A DNA stretch of 64,000 nt. Source: Candidatus Thiodiazotropha sp. (ex Codakia rugifera). GTDB taxonomy: Bacteria > Pseudomonadota > Gammaproteobacteria > Chromatiales > Chromatiaceae. Below, piece by piece: positions 11,152 to 19,981 of this stretch (positions are counted from its first letter, which is position 1; each line of letters begins with the position of its first letter). Location: assembly GCA_025656675.1 (NCBI GenBank), contig JAHXHN010000003.1:372001-436000 (forward strand), read 5' to 3'. The notes below the pieces were generated by a model. It saw nothing but the letters and a program-made list of their open reading frames with translations, did no database searches and was not told the DNA's origin. Position numbers and translations under genes: made by a program.

Positions 11152-13085
11152 AGTCAACCTTAGTTGAATTTGCCCGCTTTAAACATTTAGGGACAGGTAT
11201 TCTGAGGAAGGGTGACGAGTATTTGCGAACGGTCATTGACCACCCGGTGCAGCAGGTCTGCATGGGCATTGACCAATTGCCTTTCAACAAACTGATGCAT
11301 GAGCTGCGCTATGAAAACGATTCCGAGGAAGCACGCATCGATGCACTGGGTACACTTTCAGCGTTGGTCACAGATCTTCTGCAAAGACATGATGATCACA
11401 AGGATATAACGGACCGGCTCGATGCGCTCAATAAAAAATACCGGGGCGATCCGGTTGCGTTATCAAAGCACATCATGGAACTCCTGCAACATCATGACAA
11501 TGGCAACAGGATGGTGGATGGTCCTCTGCTGAAAGAGATCAAAAAGGGTTGCAACGCACTTCAGCAAATCGATCTGGTAGCCAATGCCACTGAACTCTCA
11601 GCACTTCCCTTCGAAGCGGCCTTGTCAGATGATGGTATACCCCTGTTTCGAAGCGGAGAGGGCGTTGTATTGACCCGACGGGTACGCGGTGATTTCAACG
11701 AGAGCCCGGCTCATTGGCCTGTCACGCCACGCGTCCTTTTTGTCTGGTCTGCAGCAGGTGGAGAGGTACCTTACAAAGAACACCGTGAAGTCCTGCTCGA
11801 AGCACTCAAACCCTGGTTGCCACCAGGTGATCTTGAATCGGTTTTTGTTGAGATCGGTAATGCCAAACGCAGACAGATCGAACAAGTTACCAGAGATGGG
11901 GGATTCACCCATTTCCACCTGCTGGCCCATGGCCAGCGCCTGAAGGATGAGAATGACCAACGGTTTGGTATTGCATTGAATCATCCCATTGAAGGTGCCG
12001 ATGTGGTAACACCCGAACAGCTTTCAGAAACACTGACGGGGATTCGCAGCAGTGCTGCGGTCGTTACCCTGGCTGCCTGTGACGCAGGTAATCAAACCGA
12101 CGTCATCAATCCTGAAAAAAGCCTCGCACACATACTCCATACTTCTGGCTTTCCAGTCGTTGTGGCCTCACAACTGCCCTTGACAATAAAAGGTTCAAAT
12201 ATCCTTGTGCAACGCTTCTATGACGACCTTTTCGAGGGCCTTGATGTACGAGAGGCACTCCATCGCACCCGGGTTGAGCTCTATGAAAAGGAGGAAGCAG
12301 GACACGATTGGGTCAGCCTGGTGGGTTATGTACAGCTACCTGAAGGCTATACCCATTTTTTAGAGTCAGTTAGGCTGAAGTCCCACCTCAGCTCACTTAT
12401 GAATCTCCGTGATCGGGCCGAGGCGCTGGCAGAAACCGGTGCCAGCCGTGATGATTTTTTTGCCATTGGGTCAGATCTCAAGCGACAGATCAACACACTC
12501 AACAATCTACTGTTACAGACAAAAAACAAGAAGGCGCTGAATGAGAATCTTGGCCTTCTTGGGAGCGCTGAAAAGCGCCTGGCTGAATTACTTTTTAGAC
12601 ATTTAGGGGATGAAACAAGCAAACAGGCATCGCGCCAAGCACTGGATCGTGCCTGCAATTGGTATAGACAGGCATTCGATGCCAATCCCTCCCACCACTG
12701 GAGTGGGGTTCAGTACCTCGCTTTGCACGCTGCCCTCACGGGCGAGGTGGATATTCAAAAGTGGAAGACTGCTTATCGTGCCGCAGAGGTTGATCGTATC
12801 CGCCCGACTGAATACTGGGCACAGGGCTCCTTGGCTGAACTCGCGCTGCTGAGTCAGTTAATTGGCGTATCGACTGACGAGACAGCTGAGTTCTATCTAC
12901 TAGAGATGAAGGCGCGGTTTGAGTATGTTACGTCAATAAAGCCCAATGCAGATAAACCATTCCAATCCACGGAGCTGCAACTAAGACGATACATAGATTG
13001 GTGGCTACCTGTTAACGGTTTTTTCTCAGGTGCTCCAGATCTCGTTCAACAAGCCAGGAAGCTGGTTGAGTTACTCGTGGAATAA
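11148..13085 (+). CDS. CHAT-domain (caspase-like) protease with helical C-terminus
   Basis: A predicted cysteine peptidase of the caspase/CHAT class. In the 645-residue protein, an N-terminal helical region (1-140) precedes the CHAT domain (about 140-400). The catalytic dyad is intact: His261 in HLLAHGQ and Cys311 in TLAACDAGN, followed by the conserved VVVASQLPLT strand and a VRFYDDLFEG-like helix. The C-terminal part (about 480-590) is rich in short helices and resembles the TPR-like TRAFs-binding/DUF4071 domain found with other CHAT proteins; that resemblance is from memory. No signal peptide. Translation is coupled to the MBL gene by a 4-nt overlap. CHAT proteases often act as proteolytic switches in bacterial conflict systems; the target here is unknown. 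Confidence 0.85.
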   Translation: MKSTLVEFARFKHLGTGILRKGDEYLRTVIDHPVQQVCMGIDQLPFNKLMHELRYENDSEEARIDALGTLSALVTDLLQRHDDHKDITDRLDALNKKYRGDPVALSKHIMELLQHHDNGNRMVDGPLLKEIKKGCNALQQIDLVANATELSALPFEAALSDDGIPLFRSGEGVVLTRRVRGDFNESPAHWPVTPRVLFVWSAAGGEVPYKEHREVLLEALKPWLPPGDLESVFVEIGNAKRRQIEQVTRDGGFTHFHLLAHGQRLKDENDQRFGIALNHPIEGADVVTPEQLSETLTGIRSSAAVVTLAACDAGNQTDVINPEKSLAHILHTSGFPVVVASQLPLTIKGSNILVQRFYDDLFEGLDVREALHRTRVELYEKEEAGHDWVSLVGYVQLPEGYTHFLESVRLKSHLSSLMNLRDRAEALAETGASRDDFFAIGSDLKRQINTLNNLLLQTKNKKALNENLGLLGSAEKRLAELLFRHLGDETSKQASRQALDRACNWYRQAFDANPSHHWSGVQYLALHAALTGEVDIQKWKTAYRAAEVDRIRPTEYWAQGSLAELALLSQLIGVSTDETAEFYLLEMKARFEYVTSIKPNADKPFQSTELQLRRYIDWWLPVNGFFSGAPDLVQQARKLVELLVE

Positions 13086-13148
13086 AAACCCTGTTTGGTA
13101 CAGCTATATATAATTGTTGTCTCGTTTAAGTATTCAGCTGTTGATACA

Positions 13149-14300
13149 TCATCCCACTAAATAACGATCCAGCCCCTTCACCGAACTGTCACGCAACAGA
13201 TAGCTACTGCGATTACTGCGACGTGATCGCTGTCCATCCAGACTGACCGAGACAGGTTGTCGTTCCAGGATACACAACCGGCGACTCAGGCAATCCGCAC
13301 GCCAACGGGGTGAGGCCTTTTTGGCACGCTCCTCTACAGCAATACGGGTCAGGGTGAATTCATCGGCAGGCTGCTCGGCGACAACACGTCTCTTTATTGC
13401 ATGGTGGGCCTTGCTCAGACTCCCCTGCTGCACCCCCATGTCGTAGAGTGCGGCAAGACAGCGTAGATTGTTGATCGGAATGGATGATACACCCCTGAGG
13501 AAGGCCAGTGCGGACATCAGCAGTTTGCCATACTTATCGTAGGCGTAACGCAGCATCACTTCGCGGAATAGCTTCTCTCTCCCTACTGCCTGCAGATAAC
13601 CCTTCCAGGGCTGCGAAAAGCCATGCTTACCCGTTCCCGTGCTCAAGCCATCGGCCCAGATTATTGCCTTTTTACGTGACCCGTCCAGGACTTCCCAGAA
13701 AATCAAATAGTCGTCTTTGTTTTCAAAACAACGCTGCAAACGACGTTCGTCTTCACCGCGCATACGCCGAAACAGCTCTTGCAGGGTACCTGATTTCAGA
13801 TTGCATTGAATCGGACCGAACGAGAGACCGGCAAGATCAAAATTGCCCGTCACCTCCTGGTAGGGATCACCCCTGGTTTCAAATGCAGCTGTCACTTTCA
13901 TACCGCAGTCGAAGGCAACTTTAGGTGCAATATAAGGAAGCTGACTCGGATGATGCATCTCCAGATAGAGGTTGTTCCCGTTGCGATTGCAGCGACTGAA
14001 ATAGTCCAGCCTGACGAGCTTTTGCGCCTCTTTTTCGAGAGTGGATGGATCATTTGCCGTGATCACGATACAGAGGCCATCGTCACCAGGCTGATAGGCT
14101 GTTGCAGGCCTTTCAGGATCGATTTCAATCGGCATTGAAAAATTATCCCGTAAAATTTGCAACCCTGCCACCAGCTCTCTATGCACCCGGATTTTTCCAT
14201 TCGCCCGGATGAACTCTTTGAGCAGGAAATTGGGTGTAAGGTATGCGGTGGATTTACCTCCAATGATAAAGTTTTCCTCAAGCTGAATTGAATTCGCCAT
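13149..14300 (-). CDS. Peptidase M15-like / GH46-like fusion protein
   Basis: A 383-residue protein convergent with the CHAT cassette. The N-terminal part has the peptidase-M15-like opening LTPNFLLKEFIRANGKIRVH and ends in LYLEMH, but the usual SGYR and His/Asp zinc motifs are degenerate, so this half may only bind. From about residue 130, AFETRGDP followed by GNFDLAGLSFGPIQCNLKSG resembles the catalytic region of GH46/lysozyme-fold enzymes, with Glu in AFE as a possible acid. The fold suggests action on peptidoglycan or chitosan-like glycan. No signal peptide is visible. I chose the ATG at 14300 because AAGGAGG lies 5-7 nt upstream; a longer reading to 14366 lacks such a site. Phage-like or effector origin is possible. 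Confidence 0.55.
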   Translation of the reverse strand: MANSIQLEENFIIGGKSTAYLTPNFLLKEFIRANGKIRVHRELVAGLQILRDNFSMPIEIDPERPATAYQPGDDGLCIVITANDPSTLEKEAQKLVRLDYFSRCNRNGNNLYLEMHHPSQLPYIAPKVAFDCGMKVTAAFETRGDPYQEVTGNFDLAGLSFGPIQCNLKSGTLQELFRRMRGEDERRLQRCFENKDDYLIFWEVLDGSRKKAIIWADGLSTGTGKHGFSQPWKGYLQAVGREKLFREVMLRYAYDKYGKLLMSALAFLRGVSSIPINNLRCLAALYDMGVQQGSLSKAHHAIKRRVVAEQPADEFTLTRIAVEERAKKASPRWRADCLSRRLCILERQPVSVSLDGQRSRRSNRSSYLLRDSSVKGLDRYLVG

Positions 14301-14419
14301 AATGCCTCCTTGTTGCTCGATCTTATAATCATTAACAGAGTCCTGAACCAGGCCTTGGCTCGGCATAGGTGACTATGAATAATTATTGTTGGTCAAATTA
14401 TTTATTCAAGCTATGGCAC

Positions 14420-14869
14420 TTACCCATCTTCCTGATTAATCCCTCCAAATTTTAATAAAACTCTCAGCTGTCGTCTCTGTTCATGAGGCAAAGCATCTTC
14501 GAACAATACCATTGTCGGTGAAAGCCATCCCTGCTTGAGATCGAAGCGTAAAAGTATCAACCAGGGGGTAACGACGCTATCCGTTCGGATCTTAGCGTTT
14601 AATCGTCGTCCATCACCCATGGTTAATCGGGATCTGCCATCATGTTCTATTCTTGCCTTGAGGATATGATTACGATTGCTTCTTTGAGATTGTCGATGTG
14701 AATATAAAATATACATTGCCAAAAACAATAGCAGCAGTAACTTATGTAACAGTATCAGGGGAGCGAAGAGTGTGACCAGCAATGCCAGCGTATGGGTGGT
14801 CAACTGCCAGATATAAAGTTTTTGCGAAGGTTTGGGCAGCAGTGTGACCGCTTGTATCTTTCCCCGCAT
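14420..14869 (-). CDS. YgfX (CptA)-like membrane protein
   Basis: A 149-residue protein with two adjacent hydrophobic helices (about residues 22-55) followed by a soluble tail containing WLILLRFDL and a closing RRQLRVLLKF segment. This architecture resembles YgfX/CptA, a small inner-membrane protein linked to SdhE and, in E. coli, reported to affect cytoskeletal proteins. The usual partner gene sdhE is not adjacent, so the call rests on protein features alone. The start at 14869 is well supported by AAGGAGGTGG upstream. Confidence 0.5.
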   Translation of the reverse strand: MRGKIQAVTLLPKPSQKLYIWQLTTHTLALLVTLFAPLILLHKLLLLLFLAMYILYSHRQSQRSNRNHILKARIEHDGRSRLTMGDGRRLNAKIRTDSVVTPWLILLRFDLKQGWLSPTMVLFEDALPHEQRRQLRVLLKFGGINQEDG

Positions 14870-14947
14870 TGGTACCACCTCCTTGTGGTATATCGATGGT
14901 TTGTATATTCCTGTAAATTCAACCTTGTGAGCAGTAGACTGGCATAT

Positions 14948-14968
14948 TGGTGGGGCCCTGCCCCACCA
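14948..14968. other. Perfect 9-bp inverted repeat between EF-hand and ygfX-like genes
   Basis: TGGTGGGGC-CCT-GCCCCACCA forms a very stable 9-bp stem with a 3-nt loop in the 176-bp gap. It has no T-run on either strand, so it is not a classic intrinsic terminator. It may stabilise the 3' end of the EF-hand mRNA or act as an attenuator. Confidence 0.5.
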
Positions 14969-15045
14969 CAGATAGCCAGCTGATAGACATACACAGACAA
15001 GTTATCTTATACCGATTGGCAATTGCAATCGATCAGCGTGCTTAG

Positions 15046-15627
15046 TTATCGGTTACGCTGCCGTCTATGCGCCGCCTGGGCAGCTGTAAACTCATCCGGT
15101 GTTACCTGACCATCTCGATCCCTATCGATCGCGTTAAAGGTGGGTGCGTTACCCAGATTCCTCATCATATAGCCCTGGCTTGCCCGCTCAGCGATACGCT
15201 TAGCACGGGCCTGGTCAAGCTCTTCCTGAATCAGTACGCCATCTTGGTTTAAATCGAAATCGCCAAATGTCGGCATATTACGCCCCAGCCCCATACCACC
15301 GCGCTTGCCACTTCGGTTCATCATCATCCTGTTGTGCTGACCTGATAGGAGCTCTTTCTGGCTAAGCTGACCATCATCATTACTATCAAAGTATTGGAAC
15401 TTAGGGCTGGTTGCCAGCCCCCGCATCGGACCACCCTGATTGATTCTAGCTGATCGCCTCTGGGCATGTACCGTCTCAAATTCCTGCCTGCTGATGGAAC
15501 CGTTCCCATCAACATCAAAAGTTTCGAATGGAATTGGCCCAGGCGATGTCAGCGGAGTTTGTGCAGTGACCCATCCAGGAATCACTAACATCATTCCCAG
15601 TACCAGGGTTATGTTCAGCTTCTTCAT
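15046..15627 (-). CDS. Secreted EF-hand calcium-binding protein
   Basis: A 193-residue exported protein with an N-terminal signal peptide (MKKLNITLVLGMMLVIPGWVTA). Four canonical EF-hand loops can be read: DVDGNGSISRQE, DSNDDGQLSQKE, DLNQDGVLIQEE and DRDRDGQVTPDE. Methionine/arginine-rich linkers lie between them. It probably binds Ca2+ in the periplasm; no partner or enzyme domain is visible. The ATG at 15627 was preferred to an upstream in-frame TTG because it follows GAGG at a normal distance and starts the signal peptide directly. It stands alone, with 390 bp upstream to the next gene. Confidence 0.85.
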   Translation of the reverse strand: MKKLNITLVLGMMLVIPGWVTAQTPLTSPGPIPFETFDVDGNGSISRQEFETVHAQRRSARINQGGPMRGLATSPKFQYFDSNDDGQLSQKELLSGQHNRMMMNRSGKRGGMGLGRNMPTFGDFDLNQDGVLIQEELDQARAKRIAERASQGYMMRNLGNAPTFNAIDRDRDGQVTPDEFTAAQAAHRRQRNR

Positions 15628-16017
15628 GGCTGCAATCCTCAATAACGACGTGTTTTAGAATCACTCCCTGATCCCTCTCACTCAACTTTAGGATACCCGC
15701 CTTGGTATCCGCCTATCTTCAGTCTAGAGTGGCAGCCTTAACTCACGCTGAAAATAAGTAAAAATACAGCCGTGTTTATGGCTGAATAATAATTGAGATG
15801 GCACATAATGATAGCATTTTTTTAATTATCCGAAGGGCTTTTGGTACGGCAAGGCCACACCCTACAAATAAGCAACCACAGTATTAATCGGTAACATTTT
15901 TAGGTTACCGGGTTAATATTTATGTTATTTGGAGAGAATTGAATCTGAGTCGGTGATTATATCCTTGCAATCAACACATTTTACCCATTCGCTTTTGAGA
16001 AGAGCCAAGCATTTCAG
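15628..16017. other. Intergenic region with two hairpin-forming repeats
   Basis: 390 bp between the EF-hand gene and the end of the GGDEF/EAL gene. Two inverted repeats are visible: GGATACC-cgcctt-GGTATCC at 15691-15710, about 65 bp upstream of the EF-hand start, and CGGTAAC-8 nt-GTTACCG at 15889-15910. Neither has an adjacent T-run. No gene could be supported. Confidence 0.5.
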
Positions 16018-18105
16018 TCAGACCACTGCCCTGTCCATAGTCAGATTCTGTTTTAGATAATCGGTAAAGCGATCAAACGGCATCGGCCGACCAAACAGGT
16101 AACCCTGTGCATAGTCACAACCGCTGTCACGTAAAAACTGCCACTGCTGATCTGTCTCGACCCCTTCCGCCACCACTTCAAGACCGAGGTGATGGGCCAT
16201 CGCAATAATCGCCTCGCATAGGGCGGCATCTTCAGGATCACTGGTGACATCACGCACAAAAGAGCGGTCGATCTTGATCTTGTCAACAGGGAAACGCTTC
16301 AGGTAGCTCAACGAAGAGTAACCTGTTCCAAAGTCATCAATGGCAATACCTATACCCTGTTCCCGCAATTTGCCTAGCCGTGCCCCAGGCTCCCTGTGTT
16401 CATCCATAAACACACTCTCTGTAATCTCGAAAAAAAGACGGGATGCCAGGTGTGGCTGGTTGTTGAGGATGTCTAGGATCTTTCGAGTGAAACCCTTCAT
16501 TTGAAACTGGACGATTGAGACGTTAACCGATAGCTTTTGCAACACCAATCCGGCATGATCCCATTTCGCCAGATCAGCAGCCGCCTTTTTCAGCACCCAA
16601 TCACCTATTGGGACAATCAGACCACTCTCTTCAGCCAAAGGGATAAATTCATTGGGTCCTATCAGGCCCAACTCTGGAGACTCCCAGCGTATCAATGCCT
16701 CAGCACCGATCAGGTTGCCATCGGAAGCAGTAAGGATTGGCTGGTAATGGAGTTCAAACTCATCACGTTTCAATGCACGCCGTAACGCTGCCTCCAGGGT
16801 GACGCGTCCACCGGCTTCTTTATTCATCTCCCAAGTGAAGTAACGGAAAGTATTCCGTCCTTCCGCCTTGGCCCTGTACATGGCGGTGTCAGCATTCTGT
16901 AACAGCATCCCAGGATTCTCGCCATCATGGGGAAAGATGGTGATACCAATACTGGCGGAGAGTTGGGCCTCTTGTCCATCCATTTCGAACGGACGTGACA
17001 GTGATGTCAATATCGTACCGGCAACCATCGTGGCCGACATGCCATCGACAACTTCAGGTAAAATGATCGTGAACTCATCACCGCCCAGGCGAGAAACTGT
17101 ATCCATATCTCTCACACAGCCCTGCAGACGTTTTGCAGCTTCCTGCAACAGAAGATCACCAACCGCATGACCCAAGGTATCATTGACATCTTTGAAACGA
17201 TCAAGATCAATGAAAAGCAGTGCCAGTTTGTGTTCATGCCGCCGTGCATAGGCAAGGGCACGATCCAATCGGTCCATAAACAGACTCCGGTTGGAAAGTC
17301 CGGTCAGGGAATCGAAGTTAGCCTGATGCCAGATCTGTCCCTCGTAGTTTTTACGCTCTTGAATACGTTGTTGGCTTCGTTTTCCAATCAACCACACACC
17401 CACAACACCGACTCCCCAGATCATGCTGAGGGCAACCAAAAAATTCCGCTTGCGGCTGTTGGTCACAGAAAGATAGCCGGCAAGAGGCACTGAGACGCCG
17501 ACGCCACCGCGAATAGATCCCTTGGTGAAACCTTGATGACCGTGGCACTTCAGACAACCCTCAGTAGTTACCATGGGGCGTATCAAGCGCAAAAAAGGAG
17601 CTTCATTGATCTCGGTTACCTCGAAACGTTCAACTTCTCCCAGCTCAAATGCCTTGAGCGCCTCCCTCTCCCACTCATCTGGCGCATTCTCAGGATTGAG
17701 CGGGTTGAGACTGGTAATTCTCCCTTTCACGCCATACAGTTCGTTATAGTCGTCCATCATCTGTCGCAGCATGAAGGCTGGATTCATCAATGTCAGCCGG
17801 CGTCCCGAAGACGTCACCAAATCACGTTCAGAAATATGGCTTAAATAGGGACTTGGCTGAGTATGCTCACTGACAGGAACATAGATACCGCCATGTTTGG
17901 TGGCCCATACACGAAATGCCTGGTCCTTATTGAAGTTGGCTACCGCCTCTTGCCGTGCCAACTCCAACATTTCAGTATCTTCATTTCTCAGTAGCCAGAG
18001 CAGTAGGAAAAGTATCAACAGGGTCCACACACCCAGCACTATCCACATTTGGATGTGCAATCGCCTTTCGTCATTCTGAAAATTGGGAAAGAGTCTATTT
18101 ACCAT
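16018..18105 (-). CDS. Heme-sensor GGDEF/EAL protein with DUF3365 (Tll0287-like) domain
   Basis: A 695-residue membrane protein predicted to make or degrade cyclic di-GMP. One N-terminal helix (about 20-41) is followed by a periplasmic DUF3365-type domain with a covalent-heme motif CLKCH (Cys184, Cys187, His188), then a second helix (about 222-240). Next come a GGDEF domain with intact GGDEF at 341-345 and an EAL domain with intact EAL at 469-471 and DDFGTGYSSL. Both catalytic motifs look functional, so the net output cannot be told. The heme suggests sensing of redox state or a diatomic gas. It appears monocistronic, 221 bp from the porin gene. Confidence 0.9.
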   Translation of the reverse strand: MVNRLFPNFQNDERRLHIQMWIVLGVWTLLILFLLLWLLRNEDTEMLELARQEAVANFNKDQAFRVWATKHGGIYVPVSEHTQPSPYLSHISERDLVTSSGRRLTLMNPAFMLRQMMDDYNELYGVKGRITSLNPLNPENAPDEWEREALKAFELGEVERFEVTEINEAPFLRLIRPMVTTEGCLKCHGHQGFTKGSIRGGVGVSVPLAGYLSVTNSRKRNFLVALSMIWGVGVVGVWLIGKRSQQRIQERKNYEGQIWHQANFDSLTGLSNRSLFMDRLDRALAYARRHEHKLALLFIDLDRFKDVNDTLGHAVGDLLLQEAAKRLQGCVRDMDTVSRLGGDEFTIILPEVVDGMSATMVAGTILTSLSRPFEMDGQEAQLSASIGITIFPHDGENPGMLLQNADTAMYRAKAEGRNTFRYFTWEMNKEAGGRVTLEAALRRALKRDEFELHYQPILTASDGNLIGAEALIRWESPELGLIGPNEFIPLAEESGLIVPIGDWVLKKAAADLAKWDHAGLVLQKLSVNVSIVQFQMKGFTRKILDILNNQPHLASRLFFEITESVFMDEHREPGARLGKLREQGIGIAIDDFGTGYSSLSYLKRFPVDKIKIDRSFVRDVTSDPEDAALCEAIIAMAHHLGLEVVAEGVETDQQWQFLRDSGCDYAQGYLFGRPMPFDRFTDYLKQNLTMDRAVV

Positions 18106-18326
18106 GTATCCAGCGTCACTGCCTGTTCTAGTAGACTAAGTACAAATTCATTGATTGATATATAGAAAATATCGGCCTGACCAGCACCAACTTTAACGCT
18201 AGGCTGCATATCCCGTATGGGGTGCAACCAAACCCATGTTGGTAGGATATTCAGTGGTTAATTTTACCTATATTTCATGGTGTTATAGATAAAAGGAAGT
18301 AACTGATTATTAGGCCTTTCTCACTG

Positions 18327-19454
18327 TTAAAATTCGATTGTTACCTTCGCACTGACTGTGTGTACATGCTGTATGGGAATATCATCATCAAGTTCTATGT
18401 CAAAGGATCCTGCCTCGAATTGTCCATGTAAGTATTCCAGTGTCAGACTGGCATGCTTACCTTCATAGCGAGTAACAGCCAATCCATACTGATATTTCGG
18501 TGCATCGGCTAATTCACGGCTCTCCTCAAAGCGAATTGCCAGCTCGAATTGAGACTTCGGAAAAAAGTATGCTAATTCAGCATTCCATGCCATCGGTCGG
18601 TTTTGATGTTTTTCCAGTTCCCGAAAATAATCTGTAGCGGTAACCAGTTCGAATGAGAATTCAAACTGTTTACTGACCAGTAGTAGATAACCGCTAATAC
18701 CTGAGACACGATCTGTGTAGCGGTCGTCCTCCTCTTCAAGCAGACGCTCATCCGCATCTGCAAGATCGGATTGATAGCTCAAACCAAATGAGAAACTGTC
18801 TGTCGGCCAGGCTTCGAATCCAACAGCCCAGTCCCACTCTTTCGCGTCATTACCCAGCGCTGTTGCCCGGCCCCGATAGAGTGCGAGGGAGAGATCAAAC
18901 TCATCACTGGGTCCATAGGTAAGGATTGCGGTTTTTCTGGATCGGGTCTCTCCAAACTCCAGCAAAGGACCACTCACAAAATGGCTGAAATAGACACCAA
19001 ATGGTGTGTATTGCTTACCCAGGCTCAACTCCCAAGGTTCATATTCAAAGGTTAAAATGGCCTCATCAGCAACAAATTTGTCTAGATCGGTATCGTATTC
19101 GACGATCACCTCAGCCTCTGCCAGAGCGAACAGATCTGCAATCAGTCCCAGCTGTAATGTTGCATTACTCTCGCTGGCCTTGATATTGGGATGTCGTTCC
19201 CGTGGATCAAACCTTTCAGAGAGGACTTCACCTTCCAATAGACCCGAAAGTGTAAGCCAGGGAGTAATCTCTCTCTGCAGACCCGCTTCACGCTGTTCAT
19301 CTCGTGTACGGTAGATCCTGGCTGAATCTGCCTGGTCTGATGGGATCTCCGTATGTACATCATCATCACTCTCATCAGCGAAACCATACGAAATAACCAT
19401 TGCCAGGATTAGAAAGAGAAATCCGGATGAAAAACCATGGTCACTCTGAAACAT
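18327..19454 (-). CDS. LbtU-family outer-membrane porin
   Basis: A 375-residue outer-membrane protein with signal peptide (residues 1 to about 26) and a C-terminal phenylalanine (VTIEF), as usual for beta-barrel proteins. Alternating amphipathic strands run throughout, with motifs such as LSLGKQYTPFGVYFSHFVSG and LSYQSDLADAD. The overall pattern matches LbtU-type porins, named for the Legionella legiobactin-siderophore receptor; substrate is not implied here. The region before the barrel (about 30-60) is acidic and may form a short coil. The ATG follows AGGA. Its promoter must lie in the 527-bp region shared with the divergent secreted-protein gene. Confidence 0.65.
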   Translation of the reverse strand: MFQSDHGFSSGFLFLILAMVISYGFADESDDDVHTEIPSDQADSARIYRTRDEQREAGLQREITPWLTLSGLLEGEVLSERFDPRERHPNIKASESNATLQLGLIADLFALAEAEVIVEYDTDLDKFVADEAILTFEYEPWELSLGKQYTPFGVYFSHFVSGPLLEFGETRSRKTAILTYGPSDEFDLSLALYRGRATALGNDAKEWDWAVGFEAWPTDSFSFGLSYQSDLADADERLLEEEDDRYTDRVSGISGYLLLVSKQFEFSFELVTATDYFRELEKHQNRPMAWNAELAYFFPKSQFELAIRFEESRELADAPKYQYGLAVTRYEGKHASLTLEYLHGQFEAGSFDIELDDDIPIQHVHTVSAKVTIEF

Positions 19455-19981
19455 GCAGATGAATTCCTAAGGGTTTTGCTGAATCACAAAATCAATTGAA
19501 ACTTGTAATCGATCATCCCGCAAGCCAGTAGTGTGGTTAAGTAGTCAAATAAACGTAGGACATTTGTTCTATAGATGGCTGCTATTCAATGAACCACTAA
19601 TATTCCACCATCGCGACGTCTATGTTGTTAAGCTGATCTGACTCGCTGTCCTCTCTTCCCGGATCTCAGGGCTCTGTTTATTTTATTCTTATTTTCAATA
19701 TGTTAAGCCTTACTCCTCCTAACATACAACATCCATTCTATAGTCCGATCACTACCCATCACTTAAATTTTCACTCATTCACTGCTGTATCACGTGACAT
19801 GTTTGTTCACTACAGACCAGTGAGTATTTCAATTGTGACTTATTTGCTGAATAAACAGATCTGAATAGTGTGAGGAGAATTGAAATGAAATATCTAGATA
19901 CCAGGTAATGATTCCTGATCGTTATCAATCGAGATGAGAACCACCAACCAAAGAATAGATTCAATAAATCGGGAGTAGATT
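19455..19981. other. 527-bp divergent intergenic region
   Basis: Separates the porin gene (left) from the secreted acidic protein gene (right), so it should hold both promoters. Visible signals are a CACGTG-centred palindrome near 19791, the inverted repeat TCACT-7 nt-AGTGA near 19807-19823, and a seven-codon open frame with a strong ribosome binding site at 19885-19908. No confident -35/-10 pairs were placed. Confidence 0.4.
19885..19908 (+). other. Possible leader peptide MKYLDTR
   Basis: An ATG at 19885 preceded by TGAGGAGAATTGAA, a near-ideal ribosome binding site, opens a seven-codon frame ending in TAA at 19906-19908, 74 bp before the ATG of the secreted protein. The strength of the site for so short a frame is what draws attention; it may be a regulatory leader or chance. 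Confidence 0.3.

Noticed and set aside
14300-14366. 22-codon N-terminal extension of the M15/GH46-like protein
   Set aside because: The ATG at 14300 has an AAGGAGG site at the right distance; the upstream start does not, and the extra residues are not domain-like.
19779-19964. 61-codon leftward open frame in the 527-bp divergent region
   Set aside because: No convincing ribosome binding site or protein-like composition, and it overlaps the expected leader of the secreted-protein gene.
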